Below are positions 16,893 to 25,693 of a DNA stretch of 64,000 nt, one piece after another. The stretch spans positions 5,022,001-5,086,000 of the forward strand of contig NZ_CP029343.1 in the NCBI RefSeq assembly GCF_003143515.1, in the 5' to 3' direction. Within the stretch, counting starts at the first letter, position 1. Each line of letters begins with the position of its first letter. This DNA comes from Massilia oculi. Lineage in GTDB: Bacteria > Pseudomonadota > Gammaproteobacteria > Burkholderiales > Burkholderiaceae_D. A model generated the notes under the pieces. It was not told the DNA's origin, searched no databases, and was given only the letters and a program-made list of their open reading frames with translations. The translations under genes and the position numbers were made by a program.

Positions 16893-17589
16893 ACCGGCCC
16901 GGTGCGTTGCGCACTACTCGGCGTTCCTGTACAGGGCCACGAGGGACCGGGCACCGAAGCGGGCGGTGAGACTAGTCATGCCGAGCGCATCGACGCCTTT
17001 GCGCGCGATGGCGATGCAGGCGCTGCCAAGATGCGCCTGCAGGCTGGCGCCGCCACCGGGCCCGAGGTCGTTCCAGCACCTGACATCGCTGGCGCATACC
17101 ACGCAGGCGCGAACGGCGGCTCCCGCATCGTGCCAGCATGGGATCCATCGTCACCACCATCGAGGAGCTGCCTGCGACCGATCCGTGTCGTGACGAGTTG
17201 TAGCCGTTCGAGGCGTACGTCGACATCCGTCGCTATTCTCGACGGCACGGCATGGGTCCAGGCGTTCGAACGCAATCCGGCTGCAGGCCGGTTCGACCAG
17301 CTCCGCTCGGCTTGAAGGATGCCGAAGCGCCCTTGATTGGCGTGCCTACCTGGCCAGAGCGCCGGCTATTTTGCCGCGGTACTGAGCTTGCCACCGTGGT
17401 CGCGTGCGAAGGCCTGTTTGCGCATCCATACCGAAATCGCTGTCTTGAGTGGTGCAACTGCTGTATGTTGGTCGCCTGACCTCGGACACTACGTCTGCTT
17501 CGCCTTCTCCAAGGAACTCCAACGGGATTCCCGGTCACCGAATGTTCGATCATGCATGGCAATCCAGCCACCTCGATATGGAGAAAATC
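16893..17589. other. Gene-poor region without recognisable coding sequence
   Basis: About 700 bases between the Rrf2 gene and a small lysine-rich gene. Open frames of 60-170 codons exist on both strands, but none has a ribosome site plus a recognisable motif, and their amino-acid composition (Arg/Pro/Ser-rich) is typical of out-of-frame GC-rich DNA. It may contain decayed genes that I cannot identify by eye. Confidence 0.5.
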
Positions 17590-17703
17590 ATGAGCAAAAG
17601 TCAGGACGCAAAGAAATCCGCCAAAAAAGAACCTGCCAAGACCCCAAAAGAGAAAAAGGCGGACAAAAAAATAAAGAAAGCGGAAAAATTGCGCCAGCAA
17701 TGA
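17590..17703 (+). CDS. Small lysine-rich protein
   Basis: A 37-residue protein made almost entirely of Lys, Ala, Glu and Pro (MSKSQDAKKSAKKEPAKT...). The ATG at 17590 has a GGAGA ribosome site eight bases upstream (ATGGAGAAAATC). A longer frame from 17449 has no such site. Similar short Lys/Ala-rich open frames occur in many betaproteobacteria and are often annotated as hypothetical. Its composition suggests nucleic-acid contact or a disordered protein; nothing more can be said. Confidence 0.6.
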   Translation: MSKSQDAKKSAKKEPAKTPKEKKADKKIKKAEKLRQQ

Positions 17704-17754
17704 GATTCGCGTGGTGGAATCATCATCACCAGGACATGGCATGCCGCAGACCGC

Positions 17755-19866
17755 TCAGCAACGCCCGCCATTGCCGAGCATTGCCTGCATCCGCACCGCG
17801 CTCACCGGTTGGCTGAACAGGAAGCCCTGGCCTTCGTCGCAGTTGTGGTCTTTGAGAAAAGCGAGCTGCGCCTCGTCCTCGACACCCTCGGCGATGACGC
17901 GCTTGTGCAGGTTCTTGCCCATGTCGATGACCGCGCTGACGATCGCGCCGTTGCGTCCCGCCTCCGTCCGCACGTCGATCGCCTTGACGAAGGACTGATC
18001 GATCTTGAGCACGTCGATCGGGAATTCATTCAGATAACTGAGGCTGGAGTATCCGGTGCCGAAGTCATCGACCGCGATCTGTACGCCCATTGCCTTGAAC
18101 TTGGCCAGCAGCAGGGCACTGGCGGCGACATCGTGCATCAGTACGCTCTCGGTCAGCTCGAGCTGGATATGTGTCTGGTCCACGCCGGTGGCATCGAAGA
18201 TCGCGACTGCGTGCGTGAAGAAATCCCGGTGGCGAAATTCCAAAGCAGAAACGTTCACCGAGACCGATAGATTCGGGATTCCCATACCGACCCAGCGTAC
18301 CAGTTGCGCGCACGCTTCGCCCAACACCCAGCGTCCGATCGGAACGATCAGGCCGCATTCCTCGGCAATCGATACGAAACGCTCCGGCATGACCAGTCCC
18401 CATTCCGGATGCTCCCAGCGCAGCAGGGCTTCGACACCGGTGATGCAATCGGTTTGCAGGTCGATCTTGGGCTGATAGTGCAGCGTGAATTCACCGTGTT
18501 CCAGCGCCCGGCGCAAACTGGTCTCTATCAGTTGCCGCTCGACGGCGCGCGTGTTCATGTCCTGGCGGAAGAACTGGTAATTATTGCGCCCCAGGTCCTT
18601 GGCGTGGTACATGGCGGTGTCGGCGTTCTTGATCAGGGTGGCGGCATCGGTCCCGTCGAGCGGAAAAGCGCTGATTCCCATACTGGTCGAGGTATGCAGC
18701 TCGTGGGCGTCGATCAAGAACGGGGTCGACAGCGCACGCAGGATCTTGTCGGCCGCCAGCGCCGCATCGCGCGCGCGCCGCTCATTGGCCAGCAGGATCA
18801 CAAATTCGTCCCCGCCATGGCGGCTGACCGTGTCGGACGTACGAACGCAGGCGACCAGGCGCTGCGAAACCGCCTGCAGCAAGCGGTCGCCCACCGCGTG
18901 TCCCAGGGAGTCGTTGATGTGCTTGAATTTGTCCAGGTCGAGGAACAGCAGTACCGGGGCGGTATCGTTGCGCCTGGACAGGGCGATGGCCTGGGTGATG
19001 CGGTCGTTCAGGAGGGCTCGGTTGGGCAGGTTGGTGAGGAAGTCGTGCTGCGCCAGGTGCCGCATCTTGGTCGTCAGGGCCACGGTGTCGGAAATATCCC
19101 GGAACACCATCACGGCGCCAACGAGCTGCCCATCCCAGTCATGGATGGGCGCGGCGGAATCTTCGATCGGAATGCGCTGGCCCTGGCGTGAAACGAGGAT
19201 GGCGTTGCCGCTCAGGTTCGTGGGCTGGTCCGTATGAAGGACGTCGTCGATCGGGCTGGCAATCGTGCTGCCACTGTCCGCATCGACCAGATCGATCACT
19301 TCGATGACGGGGCGTCCGCGCGCCTCTTCGCGCGACCATCCGCAGACCAGTTCGGCCGCAATATTCAGGTAGTCCACGCGCGCGGCCATGTCGACCGAGA
19401 CGACGGCATCGCCGATCGAGTTGAGCGTGATTTCGGCACGGGCTTGGGCAACGTACAATCCCCGCTCGACTTTCATGCGCTCGATGATGTTGCGTAGCGA
19501 TTGAGGCACCAGGTAATTGTCGAAGAAACCTTTCGACAACCAGCCCTGCGCACCGCGCTGTACCGCCTCGATGGCGTCGGCTTCATTGTCGAGTCCGCAT
19601 AGTATGAGGATCGGTGTATGGCGTGCTTCGGCGTACAAGCGGTCGAAGCAAGCAAGGCCCTGTCTGTCCGGGAGCAGCAGATCGACCAGGATCGCATCGA
19701 TCTGGCCGCCTCGGATGCGGCGCAGTCCGTCCACCAGGGTGGCAGCGTCTTCCAGAACGAAGGGTCCGTCGCGTGCGTTGCCCAGTGCCTGGCGCAGGAT
19801 GCGAACGTCGTCGGCGTCGGGGGAGAGGATGAGCACTCGATAAGGCATGGCGTCTTTAGCTGGCAT
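17755..19866 (-). CDS. Response regulator-PAS-GGDEF-EAL protein (c-di-GMP synthesis/breakdown)
   Basis: A 703-residue signalling protein. An N-terminal receiver domain (about residues 7-130, predicted phospho-acceptor Asp62 in AILVDLLLPD) is followed by a PAS domain (about 150-260, NSIGDAVVSVDMAARVDYLN), a GGDEF domain with intact HGGDEF and an RTSD inhibitory I-site just before it, and an EAL domain. The EAL residues look complete (EALLRWEH, NVSALEF, ELTESVL, DDFGTGYSSL, KIDQSFV, EGVED), so both cyclase and phosphodiesterase activity are possible. I chose the ATG at 19866 (MPAKDAMPYRVL) because GAGG lies upstream; MPYRVL at 19848 is the alternative. No cognate histidine kinase is adjacent. 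Confidence 0.95.
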   Translation of the reverse strand: MPAKDAMPYRVLILSPDADDVRILRQALGNARDGPFVLEDAATLVDGLRRIRGGQIDAILVDLLLPDRQGLACFDRLYAEARHTPILILCGLDNEADAIEAVQRGAQGWLSKGFFDNYLVPQSLRNIIERMKVERGLYVAQARAEITLNSIGDAVVSVDMAARVDYLNIAAELVCGWSREEARGRPVIEVIDLVDADSGSTIASPIDDVLHTDQPTNLSGNAILVSRQGQRIPIEDSAAPIHDWDGQLVGAVMVFRDISDTVALTTKMRHLAQHDFLTNLPNRALLNDRITQAIALSRRNDTAPVLLFLDLDKFKHINDSLGHAVGDRLLQAVSQRLVACVRTSDTVSRHGGDEFVILLANERRARDAALAADKILRALSTPFLIDAHELHTSTSMGISAFPLDGTDAATLIKNADTAMYHAKDLGRNNYQFFRQDMNTRAVERQLIETSLRRALEHGEFTLHYQPKIDLQTDCITGVEALLRWEHPEWGLVMPERFVSIAEECGLIVPIGRWVLGEACAQLVRWVGMGIPNLSVSVNVSALEFRHRDFFTHAVAIFDATGVDQTHIQLELTESVLMHDVAASALLLAKFKAMGVQIAVDDFGTGYSSLSYLNEFPIDVLKIDQSFVKAIDVRTEAGRNGAIVSAVIDMGKNLHKRVIAEGVEDEAQLAFLKDHNCDEGQGFLFSQPVSAVRMQAMLGNGGRC

Positions 19867-20268
19867 CGGTGCTCGCCTCTTGGCGCGTCTTACAAGCTGT
19901 TTGGCGTGGCCCAATGACCAGGCAAATGGAGTGTAGCAGCCTCATTTTTATTGTCAAGTTTATAACAATAAATGGCTTGGCGGTACTTGCTTGCGTGCTT
20001 GCCGGGGCTGCCACGCAACGTGGTGTCCATTTTCAGTTGTATTCATCAGTAATGTCTTGCCGCCTGCCATGGCGGGAAAATAGATACGCGAATCGGCCGC
20101 AGGGACGCCGAAAAGAGCGCATAGTGTGATGGTCAAACGCGATCTGCCCTGATCGTCCTCATCCAGCCGGCACCTGCCGTGCTGCCATTCCCGCCGGACT
20201 TGTCAATGCATTGCATCCGGCGCTCGCATGCCCATCCCATCCGTTTTTCATACCTTGAAAGGTACGCC
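19867..20268. other. Divergent intergenic region before the phasin gene
   Basis: It holds the minus-strand promoter of the GGDEF-EAL gene (19930-19957) and, presumably, the plus-strand phasin promoter, which I cannot place. AT-rich sequence lies at 19940-19972. No gene was found. Confidence 0.5.
19930..19957 (-). promoter_or_regulatory. Sigma70 promoter for the GGDEF-EAL gene
   Basis: On the minus strand there is a perfect TTGACA (19957-19952) and TACACT (19935-19930), spaced 16 bases. The predicted start is near 19923, about 57 bases before the ATG at 19866. Confidence 0.65.
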
Positions 20269-20886
20269 ATGTATCCGTTCCCCCAATCCGTCAATCCTGC
20301 CGTGCGTACGCACATCGACGCCCAGAGCGCCTTCCTGAACGAGTTGTCGCAAGCGATGTCGCGCTCGTTCCAGCAGGTCTTCCAATTGAACATGCAGCTG
20401 GGCCAGACCCTGCTCGAAGAGGCGACCGGCACCATCCAGCGCATGCTGACCGCCGATCGTCCCACTGACGCCCTGTCGGCAGCGGCCTCGTGCGCCCAGC
20501 CCACCACCGACAAGCTCCGTTCGTACCAACAGCAGCTGTCGCAGCTTGCCGCCGCCACCCAGGTCGACCTGACCCGCGCGAGCGAGCAGCATGTGCAGGA
20601 AACCTCCCGAACCGCGCGCGCGCTGGCCAGTGAAGTGACCCGCGTGTCGGCCGAAGAAGCCGACAAGAACCTGCGCCAGCAGGAGGAAACCGTCAAGAAT
20701 TCGCGCGACGCGTTCTTGCAGGAGGCGAAGCGCGGCGCCAACATCGGCGCCGAGTACCTGAACCAGCTCCACGGGGAAGCCGCAGATGCCAGGCCCGATG
20801 GCCAGGCTGGCCCGCCGCGCAACCCCGGCAACCCGCAAGGCGGCCCCGGCCAGGCCGGCGGCGACGCGTCGTCGCCGCCACGTTGA
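20269..20886 (+). CDS. Phasin family protein
   Basis: A protein of 205 residues with the helical, Gln/Ala-rich core of phasins, which coat polyhydroxyalkanoate granules (FLNELSQAMSRSFQQVFQLNMQLGQTLLEE, then long amphipathic helices to about residue 165). The C-terminal 35 residues are a low-complexity Gly/Pro tail (GPPRNPGNPQGGPGQAGG). The ATG at 20269 has AAAGG upstream. A strong hairpin follows the gene. The presence of a phasin suggests the organism stores polyhydroxybutyrate, as expected for this group. Confidence 0.88.
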   Translation: MYPFPQSVNPAVRTHIDAQSAFLNELSQAMSRSFQQVFQLNMQLGQTLLEEATGTIQRMLTADRPTDALSAAASCAQPTTDKLRSYQQQLSQLAAATQVDLTRASEQHVQETSRTARALASEVTRVSAEEADKNLRQQEETVKNSRDAFLQEAKRGANIGAEYLNQLHGEAADARPDGQAGPPRNPGNPQGGPGQAGGDASSPPR

Positions 20887-20924
20887 TATTTGAATCCTCC
20901 CCCCGGGTCCCTGGGGCAAGCCTC

Positions 20925-20957
20925 GCGGCGGCGCCGACCATGCGGTCGCGCCGCCGC
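20925..20957 (+). terminator. Strong GC hairpin after the phasin gene
   Basis: Bases 20925-20933 and 20935-20939 pair with 20949-20957 and 20944-20948. This gives 14 base pairs with a single bulged C at 20934 and a four-base loop. A T-run is not immediate (CCCCTTTTC about 14 bases on), so it may be a terminator of the L-shaped type or an mRNA-protecting stem. Confidence 0.55.
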
Positions 20958-21111
20958 TGGCGTGTGCGCTACCCCTTTTCATCACCGTATCGGGCACTGT
21001 GAGCCATGTTCAACATGTTTTCGACGCATGGTTATCGATGATTCGGCCCGAGGCCGGCGCGCCTGCCCAATGCGTTTCCGGCAGCAGGTTTAGCCAGAAG
21101 CGGCCGCTGGC

Positions 21112-21366
21112 TCAGGATCGCGAGGGACGGATGGGGGGCTGTTGAAGAACCGCCGCATCGATTCTGGATTTTGCGACACGGATCACCCTCAGGTGCGCGT
21201 CCGCAGCGCTGCGTTGTAAATTGACTAGCGAACCTCTGACGGGGCACTCGCCTTCCTTGAACGCGTGAAAGTGTCCCAGCCACATTGTGGGCTGATTCTG
21301 CGATGGCGTGGTTGCCCACTCGATCATGTAGCCAAGGTATGGCTCGTCGAGCATTGTGAATTCCAT
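21112..21366 (-). CDS. Hypothetical small protein related to its neighbour
   Basis: A frame of 84 residues beginning MEFTMLDEPYLGYMIEW. It shares a layout with the next minus-strand gene: a Y-x-G-Y-x-I motif near the start, an aromatic strand (WLGHFHAF against FMAIFTIY) and a C-terminal helix containing A-K-x-x-I-D or A-R-K-x-I-D. It may therefore be a diverged tandem copy. No clear ribosome site is seen; MLDEPYLG at 21354 is an alternative start. The open frame extends further upstream, but that part is His/Arg/Pro-rich and out of character. Function is unknown. Confidence 0.45.
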   Translation of the reverse strand: MEFTMLDEPYLGYMIEWATTPSQNQPTMWLGHFHAFKEGECPVRGSLVNLQRSAADAHLRVIRVAKSRIDAAVLQQPPIRPSRS

Positions 21367-21557
21367 CGTGTTCGCGTCAGCGCGGTTTTGCATGATTGTT
21401 CGAATGTTGACGAATGCTATGCGATTCGGATGCGCGCATCGCGCCGGTGAGAGTGCACTGCCGCCGGTCGTGGGTGAAAGTGGTGCGGGATGGTGACCAT
21501 GCCATTGTCGGTGCGGGAATGGCCACCTGCGCGAGCATGCAAAAGGATGCTGGGGCT

Positions 21558-21800
21558 TCAGTGCATATTCGCAGTGTGTCGACTGTCGATCCACTTGCGC
21601 GCATTGTCGAAGGAATTGCTGACGGCTTCTTCGACGGTCATGAACCCCTTGGTTCCGACCGCCTGGTGATGGCATAAGGGGAAGGTCGCATGTTCGCTTT
21701 CATAGATCGTGAAAATGGCCATGAAGCGTCTGCGGATCGTCTCGACCGGATTCGCCACGATGGTGTAGCCTTTGTAGTGCGATTTCGGCTCGGCGTGCAT
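21558..21800 (-). CDS. Conserved small hypothetical protein (Y-K-G-Y-x-I type)
   Basis: An 80-residue protein beginning MHAEPKSHYKGYTIVANPVET. Small proteins with this SHYKGYTI start are widespread in Burkholderiales and unnamed. The ATG at 21800 is preceded by a good AAGGAG site. The C-terminal helix reads TVEEAVSNSFDNARKWIDSR. It contains no membrane segment or signal peptide, so it is probably cytoplasmic. A related, more diverged frame lies just downstream (21112-21366). The function cannot be inferred. Confidence 0.72.
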   Translation of the reverse strand: MHAEPKSHYKGYTIVANPVETIRRRFMAIFTIYESEHATFPLCHHQAVGTKGFMTVEEAVSNSFDNARKWIDSRHTANMH

Positions 21801-21906
21801 GGAATGCTCCTTGGTCAGGGAGCCACAGTAGCACGAAATCAGTTACCTGCTTTATCTGGCAAAAAATATAATTTTTGCGTTCATCGGCAGGGTGCTAGAC
21901 TGAAGG

Positions 21907-22113
21907 ATGCGTACCCGTCTCGACCGCCTGAATGCCATATTAATCGATGCTATCGTGAGCAATCACCGCGCCTGCAGCATCCGATCCGCAGCCGAGGCGC
22001 TGGCGAAGAATCAGGTTTCGCTGGAGGTGGCGCTGCGCGTGCTGACACGGCCATGGCAGCGGCGCGTCGCGCGCTCCGGGAGCCCTGTTTTCGGCCATCG
22101 GGTACCCGAATGA
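21907..22113 (+). CDS. Hypothetical small protein
   Basis: A frame of 68 residues starting MRTRLDRLNAILIDAIVSNHRACSIRSAAEALAKNQVSLEVALRVL, mostly helical and plausible as a small cytoplasmic protein. A GAAGG lies directly before the ATG, which is closer than normal for a ribosome site. It sits between a divergent small gene and the hemolysin III-type gene. No family is recognised. Confidence 0.4.
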   Translation: MRTRLDRLNAILIDAIVSNHRACSIRSAAEALAKNQVSLEVALRVLTRPWQRRVARSGSPVFGHRVPE

Positions 22114-22178
22114 TGCACGTCGGCCGGCCACGCGGGCCGGCCGCGCCCAGGCCGAGCCTCGCGTGCGAAAGGCGGCGC

Positions 22179-22796
22179 ATGGTCTACGGTGAACGCTTCA
22201 ACAGTATCACGCATGCGGTGGGGGCGGTGGCCGCTGTCGTGAGCGGCGTGCTGCTGGTGGACGTGGCGGCGCGCAGTGGCGATGCATGGAAGATCTTCAG
22301 CTTCAGCATCTACGCGGTCACGCTGTTGCTGCTCTACCTGACCTCCGCCCTGTATCACAGCCTGCGCGGCGCAACCAAGAACGTGCTGCGCAAGATGGAC
22401 CATTGCGCGATCTACCTGCTGATCGCGGGCACGTACACGCCATTCACGCTGGTGACGCTGCGCGGGACCATCGGCTGGACCATGTTCGCTGTGGTCTGGA
22501 CCCTGGCCGTGCTCGGAATCGCGCAGGAGCTCCTGTATGCGGGACGGCGCCGCGTGCTTTCGCTCGTCATCTATGTCGTGATGGGCTGGCTCGCCATCGC
22601 CTGTACCGGTCCACTGGTCGACGGGCTCGGCCGCGCCGGCTTCGCCTGGCTGGCGGCGGGCGGCTTGTCGTACACGGCCGGTATCGTGTTTTATGCCACC
22701 GACCACAAGGTGCGCCATGGTCACGGGATCTGGCATCTGTTCGTCCTGGCCGGCAGCATTTGCCACTACTTCGCCGTCCTGTTGCATGTTGCCTGA
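22179..22796 (+). CDS. Hemolysin III family membrane protein
   Basis: A 205-residue integral membrane protein with about seven hydrophobic segments. It starts MVYGERFNSITHAVGAV, where the E-x-x-N-x-x-T-H motif is typical of hemolysin III/YqfA proteins. Other family marks are SALYHS, the conserved Lys-Asp-His-x-x-I-Y (MDHCAIYLLIAGTYTPF) and ATDHKVRHGHGIWHLFVLAGS near the end. The motifs with His and Asp facing the membrane core suggest a zinc-binding hydrolase fold related to adiponectin receptors. A lytic role has not been shown for most members. The longer upstream frame is not coding. Confidence 0.9.
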   Translation: MVYGERFNSITHAVGAVAAVVSGVLLVDVAARSGDAWKIFSFSIYAVTLLLLYLTSALYHSLRGATKNVLRKMDHCAIYLLIAGTYTPFTLVTLRGTIGWTMFAVVWTLAVLGIAQELLYAGRRRVLSLVIYVVMGWLAIACTGPLVDGLGRAGFAWLAAGGLSYTAGIVFYATDHKVRHGHGIWHLFVLAGSICHYFAVLLHVA

Positions 22797-23011
22797 GGGC
22801 GGAATGTCGCCGTCCTTCGCGCCGGCGGCCAGCCACGGTGCGCCCACCGCATGCAGCGACCGAAGAGCGCATGTACATGTTCCTCGCGACGCCACGAAAA
22901 GCGCTGGCGCCCTGGCGGTGCGGCGCGTATAGTGAATCGAACCGCCGTTTGAACATATGCAGGCATCATTCCGATGTGTCGCCTGTTCCAGCGTAGTTTG
23001 ATGGAGAATCA

Positions 23012-23248
23012 ATGCTGATCAACGAGCGTCAGCGGCGCCGCGACGGGCTGGCGGCGAATGCCGTCGCACGCGGGCTGAATATCCTGGCAGCGCGCAATGC
23101 CGAACTCGCCGGACGCTATATGCGGCATAAGCATGTTCCGGAGCATGTGATTGCACGCGTGCTCGGCCATCCTTCCCTGCGCCGCCGCGAGAGTGCGGGA
23201 CAGGCGGTCTCCGAAGCGATCACGCCGACTTTTCCGGACGGCCAATAA
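23012..23248 (+). CDS. Hypothetical small protein
   Basis: A 78-residue protein (MLINERQRRRDGLAANAVARGLNILAARNAELAGRYM...) with a GGAGA ribosome site before the ATG. It is basic and mostly helical, with no signal peptide or membrane segment. It lies 44 bases upstream of a diguanylate cyclase on the same strand, separated by a perfect hairpin, and may be co-transcribed. No family is recognised. Confidence 0.55.
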   Translation: MLINERQRRRDGLAANAVARGLNILAARNAELAGRYMRHKHVPEHVIARVLGHPSLRRRESAGQAVSEAITPTFPDGQ

Positions 23249-23269
23249 CCCGCAGCCTAGGGCTGCGGG
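23249..23269 (+). promoter_or_regulatory. Perfect intercistronic hairpin before the diguanylate cyclase
   Basis: CCCGCAGCC (23249-23257) pairs with GGCTGCGGG (23261-23269) around TAG. It begins at the base after the upstream stop codon and has no T-run. It could end the upstream transcript, protect an mRNA end or influence translation of the cyclase, whose ATG is 24 bases downstream. Confidence 0.6.
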
Positions 23270-23292
23270 CCAGATGGAAGCGGAGAGCTACC

Positions 23293-24336
23293 ATGACCCA
23301 CATCACCGAACGGGATCCAGACCTGGAAGTGCGGCAATTGCGCGCCTTGCTCACCATGTCGCGCGAATTGATGCAGGCTGACCAGCCCTTCGCTGCGCTC
23401 GCGCTGGCAGGCGGGGCCATGGTGGAGCTTACGCACATCGACCGTGCCTTGCTGCTGGTGCGCGGCGAGGTCAACGAATGCATTGCTTTCGACCACGCTG
23501 GCACTCCGGCCAAGGCGGCGTCCGGTCACGATCAGTACCGCATGGCGTTGGCCCGGCTGGACAGCGGAGCGGACGAGACTGCGGTGATGGACCCGCGCAC
23601 GATGCTGGTGGGCGTGCCGACCCGGCACGCCATGGCCGTGCTGGCCGCCGGCTGGACCGGCGATGCGGCGCCGGAAACCTGGGACGCACGGCGCCGCCTG
23701 CTGAGCACGATAATGGAATTGGTCATCGCGACCCTCGGCCGGATCGCGGCGCGCACCTCGCTCGAGGTCCTGGTGTCGGTTCAGCACGAACAGATGGTGG
23801 GCGCTGCCCTGGCACATGCCGATGAACTGGCCCGCCGCGACGAATCCGAAGGCGCGGCGCGCGCGCTCGCGCTGACCGACGTCCTGACCGGCCTGAACAA
23901 CCGGCGCGGCTTCTTCGTCCGGGCCGAGCACATGTTCAAGCTGGCACGGCGCAAGCAGGCCGGTTGCGCCGTGATTTATGCCGACATCGACGGTCTGAAG
24001 CTGGTGAACGATCAGCTCGGCCATGCCACGGGCGACCAGCTGATTCAGGACGCGGCCAGCGTGCTGCGCGAATCCCTGCGCGACAGCGACGTGCTGGCGC
24101 GCTTTGGGGGCGATGAGTTCGTGGCGTTCGCACTCGACGATGCGCATCCGCGCGTGATACTGGCGCGGCTTCAGGACAATCTGCGCGCGTTCAACCTGAT
24201 GCAGGAACGCAGTTACCTGCTCGCGGTGAGCGCCGGTGCCGTGCAATGCGACCCGGGCAGCGGCGCGGCATTGCTCGACTATGTGCAGTCTGCGGACCGC
24301 GAAATGTATCTGCACAAGCGCAGTTGCCTGCATTAG
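23293..24336 (+). CDS. Diguanylate cyclase (GGDEF) with GAF-like sensor part
   Basis: A 347-residue cytoplasmic protein. The first 170 residues look like a degenerate GAF-type sensor (ALAGGAMVELTHIDRALLLVRGEV...). They are followed by a short helix and a GGDEF domain (TDVLTGLNNRRGFF to the C-terminus) with an intact ARFGGDEFVAF signature. An RDSD inhibitory site precedes it at the usual distance, so product inhibition by c-di-GMP is likely. The ATG at 23293 is preceded by a purine-rich AGCGGAGAG stretch. The next gene on the strand is a GAF histidine kinase, which may serve the same signalling circuit. Confidence 0.92.
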   Translation: MTHITERDPDLEVRQLRALLTMSRELMQADQPFAALALAGGAMVELTHIDRALLLVRGEVNECIAFDHAGTPAKAASGHDQYRMALARLDSGADETAVMDPRTMLVGVPTRHAMAVLAAGWTGDAAPETWDARRRLLSTIMELVIATLGRIAARTSLEVLVSVQHEQMVGAALAHADELARRDESEGAARALALTDVLTGLNNRRGFFVRAEHMFKLARRKQAGCAVIYADIDGLKLVNDQLGHATGDQLIQDAASVLRESLRDSDVLARFGGDEFVAFALDDAHPRVILARLQDNLRAFNLMQERSYLLAVSAGAVQCDPGSGAALLDYVQSADREMYLHKRSCLH

Positions 24337-24490
24337 ACGAAGCATCGGAGCCGCTCCCCCAACGGGAAGGGAGGCTTTCATTGCTTCGCTCCTCTTCCGC
24401 GGCCTGTCAACGGCCAAGATCCTTTTGTTGGCAAGAAGCCAGCGAATGCTAATATGACGAGTCGATTGCAAATTCCAGGCTAGTTCAGCG

Positions 24491-25693
24491 ATGAGTACAG
24501 AGGTGGTGACGAGTGTGCGCGGGATCCAGGCCATCAGTGCCGTGCCGCAAATTCTTGAGACGGTCGCATCGCTTACTGGCCTGGGCTTCGTCGCGATCGC
24601 GCATGTGACCGCAACGTCGTGGACGACGTGCGCGGTCCGGGATCAGCTCGATTTCGGCTTGAAGGTCGGTGACGGTCTCGACGTGACGACGACTTTGTGC
24701 GACGAGGTGCGCAGCACCGCGAAAACCATCGTCATCGATCATGTCCAGGAAAGCGAACAGTATCGCGATCACCCCACCCCCCGGATCTATGGTTTTCAGA
24801 GTTACTTCTCGGTTCCGATCTTCCGGCGCGATGGCAGCTACTTCGGCACGCTGTGCGGGCTCGATCCGAAACCGATGCGCCTGTCGACACCGACAACGCT
24901 GTCCACGCTCGAGTTGTTTGCCCAGCTCGTGTCGGCCCAGCTGGAAGCCGAGCATGAGCATGCGTTGGCGCAAACCGCGCTGCTGTCCGAACGCGAGACG
25001 GCCGAACTGCGAGAGCAGTTCATTGCCGTGCTGGGCCATGATTTGCGTACACCGCTGAGCGCTCTGCAGTACGGCGTCGAACTGCTCGGATCGGAGTCGA
25101 CGGACCCTGCCACCCTGGGCATCCTGCAGCGCATGCGCCGTGGCGTCGGCAGGATGTCGGTGCTGGTCGATGACCTGGTCGACTTCACGCGTGGCCGCCT
25201 GGGCGGTGGCATTGCGCTGGATGTCCGTGACGAACATGCGCTCGAACTGCACTTCATGCAAGTCATTGCCGAGTTACGCGAAGTCCATCCGGAAGCGCAC
25301 ATCGTGGAGCTCATACAGCCGGGCATCAATCTTCGTTGTGATCCGGGACGGCTCAGTCAAATGCTGTCGAACCTGGTCAAGAATGCGATCGTCCACGGCA
25401 ACCCCGGCACCGAGGTGAATGTATTCGTCACTTGCACAGAAGACAGGTTTTTCATGTCCGTGGCCAATGAGGGCGAACCCCTGCCGGCGCATGTCGTGTC
25501 GCAGTTGTTCAAGCCCTTCTGGCGCTCGCCATCCAGCAAGGCCCAGAAGGGACTCGGGCTCGGGCTGTATATCGCCTCCGAGATTGCGCGCTCGCACGGC
25601 GGCACGCTCGATGTGAGTTCCCAGGGCGGCAAGGTGTGTTTCGCGTTCACCATGCCCGTATCGCCGGCCGTTGCCGTCAGCGCCGTGGCCTGA
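24491..25693 (+). CDS. GAF domain sensor histidine kinase
   Basis: A 400-residue soluble histidine kinase. A GAF domain spans about residues 15-155 (ASLTGLGFVAIAHVTATSW, YFSVPIFRRDGSYFGTLCGLD). The HisKA dimerisation domain has His183 in VLGHDLRTPLSA, and the HATPase_c domain has an N-box NLVKNAIVHG and a G2 box GLGLGLYIA. The G1 box reads VANEGEP, with Asn in place of the usual Asp, which is unusual and may lower ATP binding. No membrane segment is present, so it senses a cytoplasmic signal. No response regulator is adjacent. Confidence 0.92.
   Translation: MSTEVVTSVRGIQAISAVPQILETVASLTGLGFVAIAHVTATSWTTCAVRDQLDFGLKVGDGLDVTTTLCDEVRSTAKTIVIDHVQESEQYRDHPTPRIYGFQSYFSVPIFRRDGSYFGTLCGLDPKPMRLSTPTTLSTLELFAQLVSAQLEAEHEHALAQTALLSERETAELREQFIAVLGHDLRTPLSALQYGVELLGSESTDPATLGILQRMRRGVGRMSVLVDDLVDFTRGRLGGGIALDVRDEHALELHFMQVIAELREVHPEAHIVELIQPGINLRCDPGRLSQMLSNLVKNAIVHGNPGTEVNVFVTCTEDRFFMSVANEGEPLPAHVVSQLFKPFWRSPSSKAQKGLGLGLYIASEIARSHGGTLDVSSQGGKVCFAFTMPVSPAVAVSAVA

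Noticed and set aside
20925..20957. Riboswitch or small RNA after the phasin gene
   Set aside because: A single GC-rich stem with one bulge after a stop codon is more simply a terminator or end-protecting stem.
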